DNA from: Mycolicibacterium sp. J2
GTDB taxonomy: Bacteria; Actinomycetota; Actinomycetes; Mycobacteriales; Mycobacteriaceae
Assembly: GCF_026240945.1 (NCBI RefSeq)
Contig: NZ_JAPFPY010000009.1
Span: forward strand, 121,438 to 185,437
Length of the DNA stretch: 64,000 bases
Direction: 5' to 3'
The notes under the pieces were generated by a model that worked only from the letters and a program-made list of their open reading frames with translations, was not told where the DNA came from and made no database searches. Shown in pieces: positions 8,422 to 16,301 of this stretch (positions are counted from its first letter, which is position 1; each line of letters begins with the position of its first letter). Position numbers and translations under genes: made by a program.

Positions 8422-8918
8422 GCAGTTCTTCAAACGGGTCGTGGAACGACGATGACGATCACGAGCCAGATGAGGGGCCGTCGGTGTTCGACGCGTTTGC
8501 GGCGTACGTCGACACAGACTCCGAAACCGCGGCGGATTTCGATGTGTCAGATCCGGACAACGACGACGCCCTCCTCACCGTCGTGTTCACCGCTAGCAAT
8601 CCGTCGTTTACGGTTTCGGTGACCGCCTTGATGGACGGCAGGGTGCTGCGCGTCGAATTGGACCCAAAAGTGAGCGCGATGACCGAAGCCGAACTCGCAG
8701 AAGAGATCGTCACCGTCTCCACCCTTGCCACCCGTCAAGCCCTTGCCGGCCAGCACCTCGTCATCGCTGCGCTCATGCAACGGCTCGGTCAGGACCCGGC
8801 CGAGACCCGCAGCTTCCTTGAGCGCGAATTGCGGCTCCCAGCACCGGATCTGGTGCTCGCAGAGCGCAGCCGGCTGTTCGTGAGCCGATACGCAGAGAGC
8901 GAGGAGTTCCCCCGGTGA
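8418..8918 (+). CDS. EspH/EspD-family chaperone-like protein
   Basis: 166 residues. A very acidic N-terminus (about residues 8-50) is followed by a segment matching EspH: FTASNPSFTVSVTALMDGR, then MTEAELAEEIV. In M. marinum EspH is a cytosolic chaperone required for EspE/EspF secretion, and EspD plays a like role for EspA/EspC. Start GTG 8418 overlaps the upstream stop by 4 bases, so translation is probably coupled. The likely clients are the two upstream products. Confidence 0.78.
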   Translation: MSSSSNGSWNDDDDHEPDEGPSVFDAFAAYVDTDSETAADFDVSDPDNDDALLTVVFTASNPSFTVSVTALMDGRVLRVELDPKVSAMTEAELAEEIVTVSTLATRQALAGQHLVIAALMQRLGQDPAETRSFLERELRLPAPDLVLAERSRLFVSRYAESEEFPR

Positions 8919-10330
8919 TGAGATCGCTTCCGCAGCCATACCGGCGTATTTGGCTGATCATCGTCGTGGTGTTGTTCGTCGTTCCGACAATCGTGACGGC
9001 GGTGGCGATCTTTAGCGGGTACGCGGTCAATTGGTGGAGGTCTGGCAAGGACGCCACGTTTACCCCGGGTACCTGGCACACACCGGTGCAGGCACTTCTG
9101 TCGTCCTCGATGTTGGTGCAGCCGACGGCCGGGTGGCGCTTGACGCTGGCCGACACCGGAGTTCCCAACCCTGCGCCGTCGGCTGCCTATCTCTTCGCCA
9201 ATGATGCCAATCCCTTCCTCTCCGACCCGTACATCGGCAACCTTGGCGATCGGGCATATTTCATGGTTGGGAACATTGGCGCATCTGCACCGCAGTGGTG
9301 GCTGGTCGCCATCGACGCGAACAACGGCAGTCGGGCATTTCCGCCCATTCCCCTCGCCGCCAGCGAGTCTCGCCCGCGGTGCTATCTCAACGGACCGGAT
9401 ACCGTGCTCTGCCTGACTGACGGCATCGGCCCCACCACCGCCTGGGTCGTCGACAGCCAGACCGGACTCGTCACCTACACCGGGCCAACCTCCCTGACCG
9501 TCTACTCCTCGAAATTCATCATGGAGCAGGTCGGCATCTACGCCGTCGCGACGAAACAAGACCAGGGCGTCTACGGCATCGGACCGACAGCGCAGACCAC
9601 GTGGTTCGTACCGGGTAGCGGGATGATCTCCGATTCGATCCGCAACCCGCTGGACTTCGAGCCCCCGACGTTGGCCAGTCAAGCAGCCGGGCGCGGTGCT
9701 GACCGGCAGATTACCTTCTCCTTGCGGGACGGGACCGTGATTCGGCCCGAGATCGCTGCCGACAAGCAGCAGGGCGACACTGCGATCTACCCAGGGGGAT
9801 TCGCTGCCGAAGTCGCCACTGCCCGCGACGTCGGTGACATCGAGTTCTTCGACGAGTCCGGAAAACGCGCCGGCCGCAACGGCGTGGCCGGTACCCTCGG
9901 CGGCTCCAATGGATTGCCGCTGGTGAACCTGACCGCCGGAGGGTGGGCTCTGTTCAATGCGCAAGGTGAGCTGCTCATGCAGCAGTCGGCGCCGAAACGA
10001 GCAGACGCCGCCGTCATCGGCGACTTCTTGGTGGTCAGTGGTGACGAACCGACCGACAACCGCCAGTTCGACATGACCTCCGGCACGGAGATGAAAGCGT
10101 GCAGTCTGCCGACAGGTTTTTTCGCGAGCGACGGCAGGGTCGCGCTCGGTTCCGACGGCTATGCCGATACGGGCCGCACCCTCAGGGCTGTCGACCTGTC
10201 CACCTGTGGCACCAGGTGGACAACACATTCGCCACCAGGCTCTTTCCGGAAACTGTGGCGCATCAACACCACCCTCGTCCAATTATCCGACGACGGAACA
10301 GAATTGATGTCTCTCGTGGCACCCGGGTAG
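8915..10330 (+). CDS. Membrane-anchored extracytoplasmic protein of the EspE/F/H-like cluster
   Basis: 471 residues. One N-terminal membrane helix (about 12-34, RIWLIIVVVLFVVPTIVTAV) is followed by a large domain rich in short beta-type repeats (WLVAIDANNGSRAF, TAWVVDSQTGLVTY, TLRAVDLSTCGTRW). This suggests a beta-propeller-like fold outside the cell. Start is GTG 8915 or ATG 8918, overlapping the espH-like stop. I do not recognise a family. Its tight coupling to the ESX-type genes suggests a role in presenting or exporting the cluster's products. Confidence 0.65.
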   Translation: MMRSLPQPYRRIWLIIVVVLFVVPTIVTAVAIFSGYAVNWWRSGKDATFTPGTWHTPVQALLSSSMLVQPTAGWRLTLADTGVPNPAPSAAYLFANDANPFLSDPYIGNLGDRAYFMVGNIGASAPQWWLVAIDANNGSRAFPPIPLAASESRPRCYLNGPDTVLCLTDGIGPTTAWVVDSQTGLVTYTGPTSLTVYSSKFIMEQVGIYAVATKQDQGVYGIGPTAQTTWFVPGSGMISDSIRNPLDFEPPTLASQAAGRGADRQITFSLRDGTVIRPEIAADKQQGDTAIYPGGFAAEVATARDVGDIEFFDESGKRAGRNGVAGTLGGSNGLPLVNLTAGGWALFNAQGELLMQQSAPKRADAAVIGDFLVVSGDEPTDNRQFDMTSGTEMKACSLPTGFFASDGRVALGSDGYADTGRTLRAVDLSTCGTRWTTHSPPGSFRKLWRINTTLVQLSDDGTELMSLVAPG

Positions 10331-10407
10331 TCCCCGCACACCGATTCACATCAACTTGCCAACAACTACCCGGAATGAATCCCGCGACAGGACTAGTTTT
10401 GGGTCGT

Positions 10408-11250
10408 GTGAGATTCGCTTTCAAGACATCACCGCAGAACACGACATGGGCCGACATGCTGGCCATCTGGGAAGCTGCCGACGACATCGACGTCTTCGAA
10501 TCCGGCTGGACCTTCGACCACTTCTATCCGATCTTCTCCGACTCGTCGGGCCCCTGCCTGGAAGGCTGGACCACCCTGACCGCCCTGGCCCAGGCCACGA
10601 AGCGACTGCGCGTCGGCGTGCTGGTCACCGGCATCCACTACCGCCACCCGGCGGTGCTGGCCAACATGGCCGCCGCGCTGGACATCATCTCGAACGGCCG
10701 ACTCGAACTGGGCATCGGTGCCGGCTGGAACGAGGAGGAATCCGGCGCGTACGGGATCGAACTGGGCAGCATCAAGGAGCGTTTCGACCGCTTCGAGGAG
10801 GCCTGCGAGGTCCTCAAGGGCCTGCTCACCCAGGAGACGACCACCTTCGACGGCAAGTTCTACCAACTCAAAGACGCACGCAACGAGCCCAAGGGCCCGC
10901 AGCAGCCGCACCCGCCGTTCTGTATCGGCGGCAGCGGTGAAAAGCGCACCCTGCGCATCACGGCCAAGTACGCCGACCACTGGAACTTCGTCGGTGGTCC
11001 GCCGGAGGAGTTCGCGCGTAAACGCGACGTGCTCGCGGCGCACTGCGCCGATATCGGACGTGACCCCAAGGAGATCACCCTGTCCGCACACGTGCGGCTC
11101 GGGGAGGACCGCGATTACGCCAAGGTCGTCGCCGAGGCCGCCGCGCTGGGCCAGGAGGGGCTGGATCTGGCCATCATCTATCTGCCGCCGCCCTATGACA
11201 CCGCGGTTCTCGAGCCGTTGGCCGAGGCAATCCGGGACGCCAAGCTCTGA
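10408..11250 (+). CDS. LLM-class F420-dependent oxidoreductase
   Basis: 280 residues from GTG 10408; an in-frame ATG at 10375 would add 11 residues. The bacterial luciferase-like TIM barrel is clear: RFAFKTSPQNTTW at the start, LGIGAGWNEEE in the middle, PPFCIGGSGEKRTL and HWNFVG near the end. Mycobacteria use this family for F420H2-dependent reductions. Nothing shows the substrate. A hairpin terminator follows at once, and the gene is convergent with the hydrolase operon. Confidence 0.82.
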   Translation: MRFAFKTSPQNTTWADMLAIWEAADDIDVFESGWTFDHFYPIFSDSSGPCLEGWTTLTALAQATKRLRVGVLVTGIHYRHPAVLANMAAALDIISNGRLELGIGAGWNEEESGAYGIELGSIKERFDRFEEACEVLKGLLTQETTTFDGKFYQLKDARNEPKGPQQPHPPFCIGGSGEKRTLRITAKYADHWNFVGGPPEEFARKRDVLAAHCADIGRDPKEITLSAHVRLGEDRDYAKVVAEAAALGQEGLDLAIIYLPPPYDTAVLEPLAEAIRDAKL

Positions 11251-11255
11251 ACCGG

Positions 11256-11296
11256 GGCGGTTCCCGCAGGGGGCAGGTCACCCTGCGGGAACCGCC
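11256..11296 (+). terminator. 16-bp hairpin after the LLM oxidoreductase gene
   Basis: Arms 11256-11271 and 11281-11296 are exact reverse complements with a 9-base loop. It begins 6 bases after the stop codon. There is no T-run. Confidence 0.75.
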
Positions 11297-11439
11297 GGCC
11301 GGTCGAGGGCACCGGTCCCTCTGAATACATCCTGTGCACTCGGTGGCGATTGTGTGCGGCGAAACGCCAGTTTGGTGGTTACCGATTTCGGCACGCACCC
11401 ACAAACCTGGCGAATATCGGTCGGCCTGAAGCCCCCGCC

Positions 11440-12264
11440 TCAGGCCCTGATGAAGTCAAACAGGTCAGCGTTGATCGTCTCGGCGTGAGTGGTGGGCATC
11501 CCGTGCGGAAAGCCCGGATACGTCTTCAGGGTTCCGTTGGGCAGCAACGCGGCCGACAGCGGCCCCGCATCGGCGTAGGGCACGATCTGGTCGTCGTCGC
11601 CGTGCATCACCAGGACCGGGATCTGGATCCGCTTGAGGTCTTCGGTGAAGTCGGTCTGCGAAAACGCCACCACACCGTCGTAGTGGGCCTTCGCGGCGCC
11701 CATCATGCCCTGGCGCCACCAGTTCGCGACGACAGCTTCGGAAACCTGGGCTCCCTCGCGGTTGAATCCATAGAACGGGCCCGCCGCGACCTCCCGATAG
11801 AACTCGGAGCGACGCGTCGCGACCTGTACCTGGAAGTCGTCGAACACCGATTTCGGCAGACCGCCGGGATTGGCTTCGGTCTGCACCATCAGGGGCGGCA
11901 CCGCGGCGATCAGCGCGGCCTTGGCAGCACGGTCGGCACCGTGCCTCGCCAAGTACCGGACCACTTCCCCACCGCCGGTGGAGTGCCCCACGTGCACCGC
12001 ATCGCGCAGATCGAGGTGAGCGACCACCGCCGCCAGGTCGTCGGCGTAGTGGTCCATATCGTGACCGTCGGCCACCTGCGCCGAACGGCCGTGGCCACGG
12101 CGGTCATGGGCCACCACCCGGTAGCCGTGATTGACGAAAAACATCAGCTGGGCATCCCAGTCGTCGGCCGACAGAGGCCAGCCGTGGCTGAAGACGATGG
12201 GTTGTCCCGAACCCCAATCCTTGTAATAAATCTCGACACCGTCATTGGTGGTGATCGTCGGCAT
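11440..12264 (-). CDS. Alpha/beta hydrolase of the non-heme chloroperoxidase/arylesterase type
   Basis: 274 residues with the features of cofactor-free haloperoxidases: oxyanion-hole SHGWPL, nucleophile S95 in GHSTGG, an Asp in [11 protein letters not shown] and a final His in GFPHGMP. Such enzymes hydrolyse esters and can perhydrolyse acids to peracids that halogenate in the test tube. It is the last gene of a minus-strand operon and overlaps the flavin reductase-like gene by 23 bases. The natural substrate is unknown. Confidence 0.88.
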   Translation of the reverse strand: MPTITTNDGVEIYYKDWGSGQPIVFSHGWPLSADDWDAQLMFFVNHGYRVVAHDRRGHGRSAQVADGHDMDHYADDLAAVVAHLDLRDAVHVGHSTGGGEVVRYLARHGADRAAKAALIAAVPPLMVQTEANPGGLPKSVFDDFQVQVATRRSEFYREVAAGPFYGFNREGAQVSEAVVANWWRQGMMGAAKAHYDGVVAFSQTDFTEDLKRIQIPVLVMHGDDDQIVPYADAGPLSAALLPNGTLKTYPGFPHGMPTTHAETINADLFDFIRA

Positions 12265-12910
12265 GGCGCCCTTTCTCGTCGGCTCGGTCGTCAGGTCTGG
12301 TCATGCTGAACATCACGTCGGGGGTGACGGCGGCGTAGGCGGCCGGCCCACCGGCGCGCAAGATCGGTGCCGCGGCAGCGGTGTCATAGACCCCGTCCAC
12401 CAGCAGCCTACGGTCGATGTGGACCGCGACCACCTGCCCGACCACCAGCCAGCTCGCCGAGTCCTTACCCTCGAGGTCGGTGAGGCGGATCAGCTGGGTG
12501 AGCTTGCATTCGAAGTTCACCGGGCTCTCACCGACCAGGGGCGCCCCGATGAGGCGGCTGTGCTCGGATGTCAAACCACTGCAGGCAAATTCGTCGTCGG
12601 CGGCCGGTAGCGAAGCCGACGTGAGGTTCATCGCCTCGGCCAGCGGGCGCGTGGCCAGGTTCCAGACGAACTCGCCCGTCGCCGCGATGTTGGCCACCGT
12701 GTCTTTCCACCCGATCGACGAGAATCCGATGAGCGGCGGGGTGTAGCTGAAGGCATTGAAGAAGCTGTACGGTGCCAGGTTGGCGACGCCGTCGGCACTG
12801 CGGGTGGAGATCCAGCCGATCGGGCGTGGCCCGACGATGGCGTTGAACGGATCGTGCGCCAGCCCGTGTCCGTCGACGGTTCGGTAGAAGTGCCTGTCGC
12901 CGACCACCAT
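12242..12910 (-). CDS. Flavin reductase-like FMN-binding domain protein
   Basis: 222 residues from ATG 12910. The split-barrel fold is indicated by [29 protein letters not shown] and [12 protein letters not shown], the FMN-binding part of the flavin reductase family 2 (HpaC/DIM6-like). The ATG shares one base with the stop of the upstream hydrolase (TGATG), indicating coupled translation. It may supply reduced flavin or act as an oxidoreductase for the two operon hydrolases. Confidence 0.83.
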   Translation of the reverse strand: MVVGDRHFYRTVDGHGLAHDPFNAIVGPRPIGWISTRSADGVANLAPYSFFNAFSYTPPLIGFSSIGWKDTVANIAATGEFVWNLATRPLAEAMNLTSASLPAADDEFACSGLTSEHSRLIGAPLVGESPVNFECKLTQLIRLTDLEGKDSASWLVVGQVVAVHIDRRLLVDGVYDTAAAAPILRAGGPAAYAAVTPDVMFSMTRPDDRADEKGRHADDHHQ

Positions 12911-13626
12911 CAGACGGCGACCGCTGCTAGCGCGACAGCGATGAATGCCGCGATCTCTTTGGGGTGCGACAGCATCACCAGGTGCGACGAATCGATCTCC
13001 GTCGTGGTCGCACCAGCTCGTTGGTAGCCGAAACGTTGTACCTCGGGGTTGATCGCGTGGTCGTCGGCGGCGACGACGGCCCATGAAGGTTTGGTCCGCC
13101 ACGCGGCGACCGGTGCGGCCTCGACGAATGCGGCGGCGGCCAACGGTCGCTGCGAAACCGCCAGTGTCGCAATGACATCGGCGTCGACATCGGCACCGAT
13201 CACTGGGCCGAACCGCTCCGGCACCACCGTGACATCGACTCGGGCCTCGCCACTCACCGACGCAGGCACCTGCGTCTGTACCAGCGCCGCCGGCAGTTCC
13301 GAGTCCGGGAAGCCGCCCTGCAGTTCGCCCAGGCTCTCACCCTCGTCCAAGGCGTAGCCGGCCAGGTATACCAGGCCCACGACGTTGTCAGCGGCACCGG
13401 CCACCGTGATGACGGCACCGCCGTAGGAATGGCCCACCAGCAGGACTGGGCCCTCGACCTGCTCCACGGCGAATCGGATTTCGCGCGCGTCGCCCAAGAG
13501 GCTGCGATTCGGGACGGCGGGTGCCAGCACTGCAATGCCCTCGTCCAGCAGCAATTTGGTCAGGGGGCCGTAGGTGGACGCGTCGGCGAATGCGCCGTGG
13601 ACAAGGACGACCGTTGGCCGAGACAT
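12910..13626 (-). CDS. Alpha/beta hydrolase (esterase EstC/HNL-like)
   Basis: 238 residues. It starts with the strand-turn LVHGAFADASTYGPL. The nucleophile is S67 in GHSYGG; an Asp lies in VVAADDHAINP and the catalytic His in DSSHLVMLSHP. This pattern belongs to the salicylic-acid-binding/hydroxynitrile-lyase-like hydrolases common in actinobacteria. It is the second gene of a four-gene operon with MaoC-like, flavin reductase and chloroperoxidase-like genes. The substrate is not evident. Confidence 0.85.
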   Translation of the reverse strand: MSRPTVVLVHGAFADASTYGPLTKLLLDEGIAVLAPAVPNRSLLGDAREIRFAVEQVEGPVLLVGHSYGGAVITVAGAADNVVGLVYLAGYALDEGESLGELQGGFPDSELPAALVQTQVPASVSGEARVDVTVVPERFGPVIGADVDADVIATLAVSQRPLAAAAFVEAAPVAAWRTKPSWAVVAADDHAINPEVQRFGYQRAGATTTEIDSSHLVMLSHPKEIAAFIAVALAAVAV

Positions 13627-13661
13627 GGGTGTTGCGCTCCTTGGTGAGGTATTGGCGGGCT

Positions 13662-14135
13662 TCAGCGCCGCAGCAGGTAGGTGTGCTGACCGTCGAGCAC
13701 CAGTTCGGCGCGCTGATTGTGCACGGTCGCGGCGGTGGTCACGCGACCGAGTTCGCCGGCATCGGACAAGGCAATGATCTCCAACTGTGGGTAGAGGGTG
13801 TCACCGGCGTGCACTTCACCCAGGAACCGGCACGACACGCTTTCGAAGCTGACGAACACCTCACCGATAACGTGCGGAAAAAGGGTGGCCCCGGGCGCGG
13901 TGCACGCCAGCACCTGCAAGCCGTGCACCACCGGGGCGGCATGTCCATGCGCCCGCGCCCACTCGACGTCGTAATGCACCGGATGGTTATCGGCCGAGAC
14001 GGCCTGGAAAGCGGAGGCGTGCGCGTCTGTGACGGTCCTGCTCGGCGCGCGAAAGATCTCACCGACCTCGAGCTGATCGAATGTCCTGGGTGCAACCAGC
14101 GTGAAGTTATCGGCCGAGAATTCGGATGGCGGCAC
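13662..14135 (-). CDS. MaoC-like (R)-enoyl-CoA hydratase-family hotdog protein
   Basis: 157 residues from GTG 14135. The hydratase-2 motif is present with catalytic Asp and His (SADNHPVHYDVEWARAHG), and FVSFESVSCRFLGEVHAGDTL forms the second half of the hotdog. MaoC proteins hydrate trans-2-enoyl-CoA to (R)-3-hydroxyacyl-CoA. It is the first gene of the minus-strand operon, 35 bases before the esterase. With two hydrolases and a flavoprotein the operon looks catabolic. Confidence 0.82.
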   Translation of the reverse strand: MPPSEFSADNFTLVAPRTFDQLEVGEIFRAPSRTVTDAHASAFQAVSADNHPVHYDVEWARAHGHAAPVVHGLQVLACTAPGATLFPHVIGEVFVSFESVSCRFLGEVHAGDTLYPQLEIIALSDAGELGRVTTAATVHNQRAELVLDGQHTYLLRR

Positions 14136-14362
14136 GCGGTGACTCCCTCGGACGGTTCCTCAAGCCGGTCGGCGTTGACCCGCTGTCGATGACGTGGTCA
14201 ACGCTGCCCAACCCAGCCGGGCTTGTCCAATCGGAAAAGTCCATGGCGCCATCGCAATTTCCGATGCCCGACGATCTGCGTCGTCGCAGGGCGCTGATAA
14301 CGATTGGGTAACAGCTGGCAAAATAACGCACCCGTCAGTGACGGGCCGCTTCACGAGCCGGA

Positions 14363-14503
14363 TCAGACGCCGTAGCGCAGTAATTCGGCCTGGGTGATCA
14401 GGCGTTCGTGTTTAGCTGGAAACTCGCGGCTCTTCACCGGGTGGCGGAGCCATGACCAGGCGATTCGACTGAAACGAGACCGTGAATACGGGTTGATGTA
14501 CAC
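14363..14503 (-). CDS. Small basic protein of 46 residues, unknown function
   Basis: GTG 14503 has an excellent ribosome site (AGGAG, plus-strand CTCCT at 14512-14516) with 8-base spacing. The product starts MYINPYSRSRFSRIAWSW, is rich in Arg and Trp (net positive), and ends LITQAELLRYGV before TGA. The N-terminal part could form an amphipathic helix. A possible -10 box (TATACG on the minus strand, plus 14526-14531) lies about 25 bases upstream. I do not recognise a family. It fills an otherwise empty 700-base gap, and the start signal argues for a real gene. Confidence 0.6.
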   Translation of the reverse strand: MYINPYSRSRFSRIAWSWLRHPVKSREFPAKHERLITQAELLRYGV

Positions 14504-14834
14504 GGTAGGAACTCCTGCGGTCGGGCGTATAGCTGCACCGTGGGGTCACTTTACCGCACGACCCCTGCCCACTCATTAGATACCGCTCACAGAGCAAACA
14601 CAGCGAGGCGCGCCGACTATAAATCGGATGTTTTTCCTGTGACTGGAGTTGCTGGAGTGGCGACGTGCGACCGCTCCGAGACCGCCCTGTGTCGCGAAAT
14701 TGTCGTTGTTGCGGCGTCGTGCGAGTGCAGACAGCAACAACAACAATCTCGCGACAATCAGGTCACGCGCTCATCGCGACCTAAGGCTCTTCGCGCAAGC
14801 GCTCATCGCGACCCAAGGCTCTTCGCGCAAGCGC
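14504..14834. other. Gene-free stretch between the small protein gene and gltD
   Basis: No convincing gene is seen. The stretch holds a possible promoter for the small protein, an imperfect inverted repeat (about 14689-14713 with 14733-14757) and most of a 32-bp tandem repeat that abuts gltD. Confidence 0.5.
14689..14757. repeat. Imperfect long inverted repeat (possible hairpin or mini-element)
   Basis: The left part GTGTCGCGAAATTGTCGTTG continues into TTGC. Its reverse complement is nearly repeated at about 14733-14757 (GCAACAACAACAATCTCGCG then ACAA). About 21 of 24 positions match, with a 20-base loop. It could be a terminator for transcription from gltD or a small mobile relic. Confidence 0.45.
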
Positions 14835-14841
14835 TCATCGC
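14767..14841. repeat. 32-bp tandem repeat, about 2.4 copies, overlapping the gltD stop
   Basis: Units at 14810-14841 and 14778-14809 differ by a single base (CCAAGG versus CTAAGG), and an 11-base partial copy lies at 14767-14777. Read on the minus strand each unit begins GCGATGAGCGCTTGCGCGAA. The first unit contains the gltD stop codon (14835-14837), so the array extends directly from the gene's end. Confidence 0.8.
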
Positions 14842-16301
14842 TGCGGAGCGGCGGTGGGTTTGATCGGTGCCGGCAGCGCCGACTCCCCCATCAGGAAACG
14901 GTCCACCGCGGCCGCAGCGGCCCGGCCCTCGGCGATCGCCCACACGATCAGCGACTGCCCACGGCCCATGTCGCCGGCGACGAATACACCGGGCACGGTC
15001 GTCTGGAAGTCGTCGTCGCGCGCCACATTGCCGCGCTCGGTGAACTCCACACCCAGATCGGTCAGCAGACCCTCGCGCTCGGGACCGACGAAGCCCATCG
15101 CCAAGAACACGATGTCGGCGTCCAGCTCGAAATCGGTGCCGGGCACCTTCTCGAACTTGCCGGCCTTCATCTCGACCTCGTGCACCTTGAGCGAGGACAC
15201 CTTGCCGTCGCTGCCGACGAACTGCTCGGTGTTGACCGAGAACACCCGCTCGCCGCCCTCCTCGTGCGCCGAGGACACCCGGAACATCAGCGGGTAGGTC
15301 GGCCATGGCGTCGAGTCGGCCCGGGTCTCCGGCGGGCGCGGCATGATCTCGAACTGATGCACGCTGGCCGCGCCTTGGCGGTGTGCGGTGCCCAGGCAGT
15401 CCGCGCCGGTGTCGCCGCCACCGATGATGACGACCTTCTTGCCCTTGGCGGTGATCGGCGGCTGCCCGTCCGGTCCGGCCACATCGTCGCCCTGCTGCAA
15501 CCGGTTGGCCCACGGCAGGTACTCCATGGCCTGGTAGATGCCGTCGAGCTCGCGCCCGGGAATCGGCAGGTCACGCCAAGCGGTTGCCCCGCCCGCCAGC
15601 ACCACCGCGTCGAAGTCCTCGCGCAGCTGCTCGACGCTCAGGTCGACGCCGACGTTCACCCCGGTGCGGAACTGGGTGCCCTCGGCCGCCATCTGCTCCA
15701 GGCGGCGGTCGATGTGGCGCTTCTCCATCTTGAACTCGGGGATGCCGTAACGCAGCAGACCACCGATGCGGTCGGCGCGCTCGAACACCGTGACCTCGTG
15801 CCCGGCCCGGGTCAGCTGCTGGGCGGCGGCCAGGCCCGCAGGCCCCGAACCGACAACGGCGACCTTCTTGCCGGTCAGCACGTCCGGCGGCAACGGCTTG
15901 ACCCAGCCCTGCTCCCAGGCGTTGTCGATGATCTCGACCTCGACCTGCTTGATGGTCACCGGATCCTGGTTGATGCCCAGCACGCATGACGCCTCGCACG
16001 GGGCGGGGCACAACCGGCCGGTGAACTCCGGGAAGTTGTTGGTGGCGTGCAGGCGCTCGATCCCGTCGCGCCAGCGGCCGCGGAACACCAGGTCGTTCCA
16101 CTCCGGGATCAGGTTGCCCAGCGGACAACCGTTGTGGCAGAACGGGATACCGCAGTCCATGCAGCGCGACGCCTGCACCTGCAGGGTGTCCTTCGAGAAG
16201 TCCTGGTAGACCTCTTTCCAGTCCTGCAGGCGCAGGTCCACCGGACGACGAGCGGGCGTCTCCCGCTGGGTGTGCTTGAGGAAACCGTTGGGATCAGCCA
16301 C
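14835..16301 (-). CDS. gltD: Glutamate synthase (NADPH) small subunit
   Basis: 488 residues, the size of M. tuberculosis GltD. The N-terminal [4Fe-4S] Cys pairs are visible (C47, C50, C55, C59 and C98, C102, C106). Then come the FAD motif [15 protein letters not shown] and the NADPH motif [12 protein letters not shown]. GltD takes electrons from NADPH to the GltB flavin and iron-sulfur centres to make glutamate from glutamine and 2-oxoglutarate. GTG 16301 overlaps the gltB end by 8 bases, so the two are co-translated. Confidence 0.95.
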   Translation of the reverse strand: MADPNGFLKHTQRETPARRPVDLRLQDWKEVYQDFSKDTLQVQASRCMDCGIPFCHNGCPLGNLIPEWNDLVFRGRWRDGIERLHATNNFPEFTGRLCPAPCEASCVLGINQDPVTIKQVEVEIIDNAWEQGWVKPLPPDVLTGKKVAVVGSGPAGLAAAQQLTRAGHEVTVFERADRIGGLLRYGIPEFKMEKRHIDRRLEQMAAEGTQFRTGVNVGVDLSVEQLREDFDAVVLAGGATAWRDLPIPGRELDGIYQAMEYLPWANRLQQGDDVAGPDGQPPITAKGKKVVIIGGGDTGADCLGTAHRQGAASVHQFEIMPRPPETRADSTPWPTYPLMFRVSSAHEEGGERVFSVNTEQFVGSDGKVSSLKVHEVEMKAGKFEKVPGTDFELDADIVFLAMGFVGPEREGLLTDLGVEFTERGNVARDDDFQTTVPGVFVAGDMGRGQSLIVWAIAEGRAAAAAVDRFLMGESALPAPIKPTAAPQR

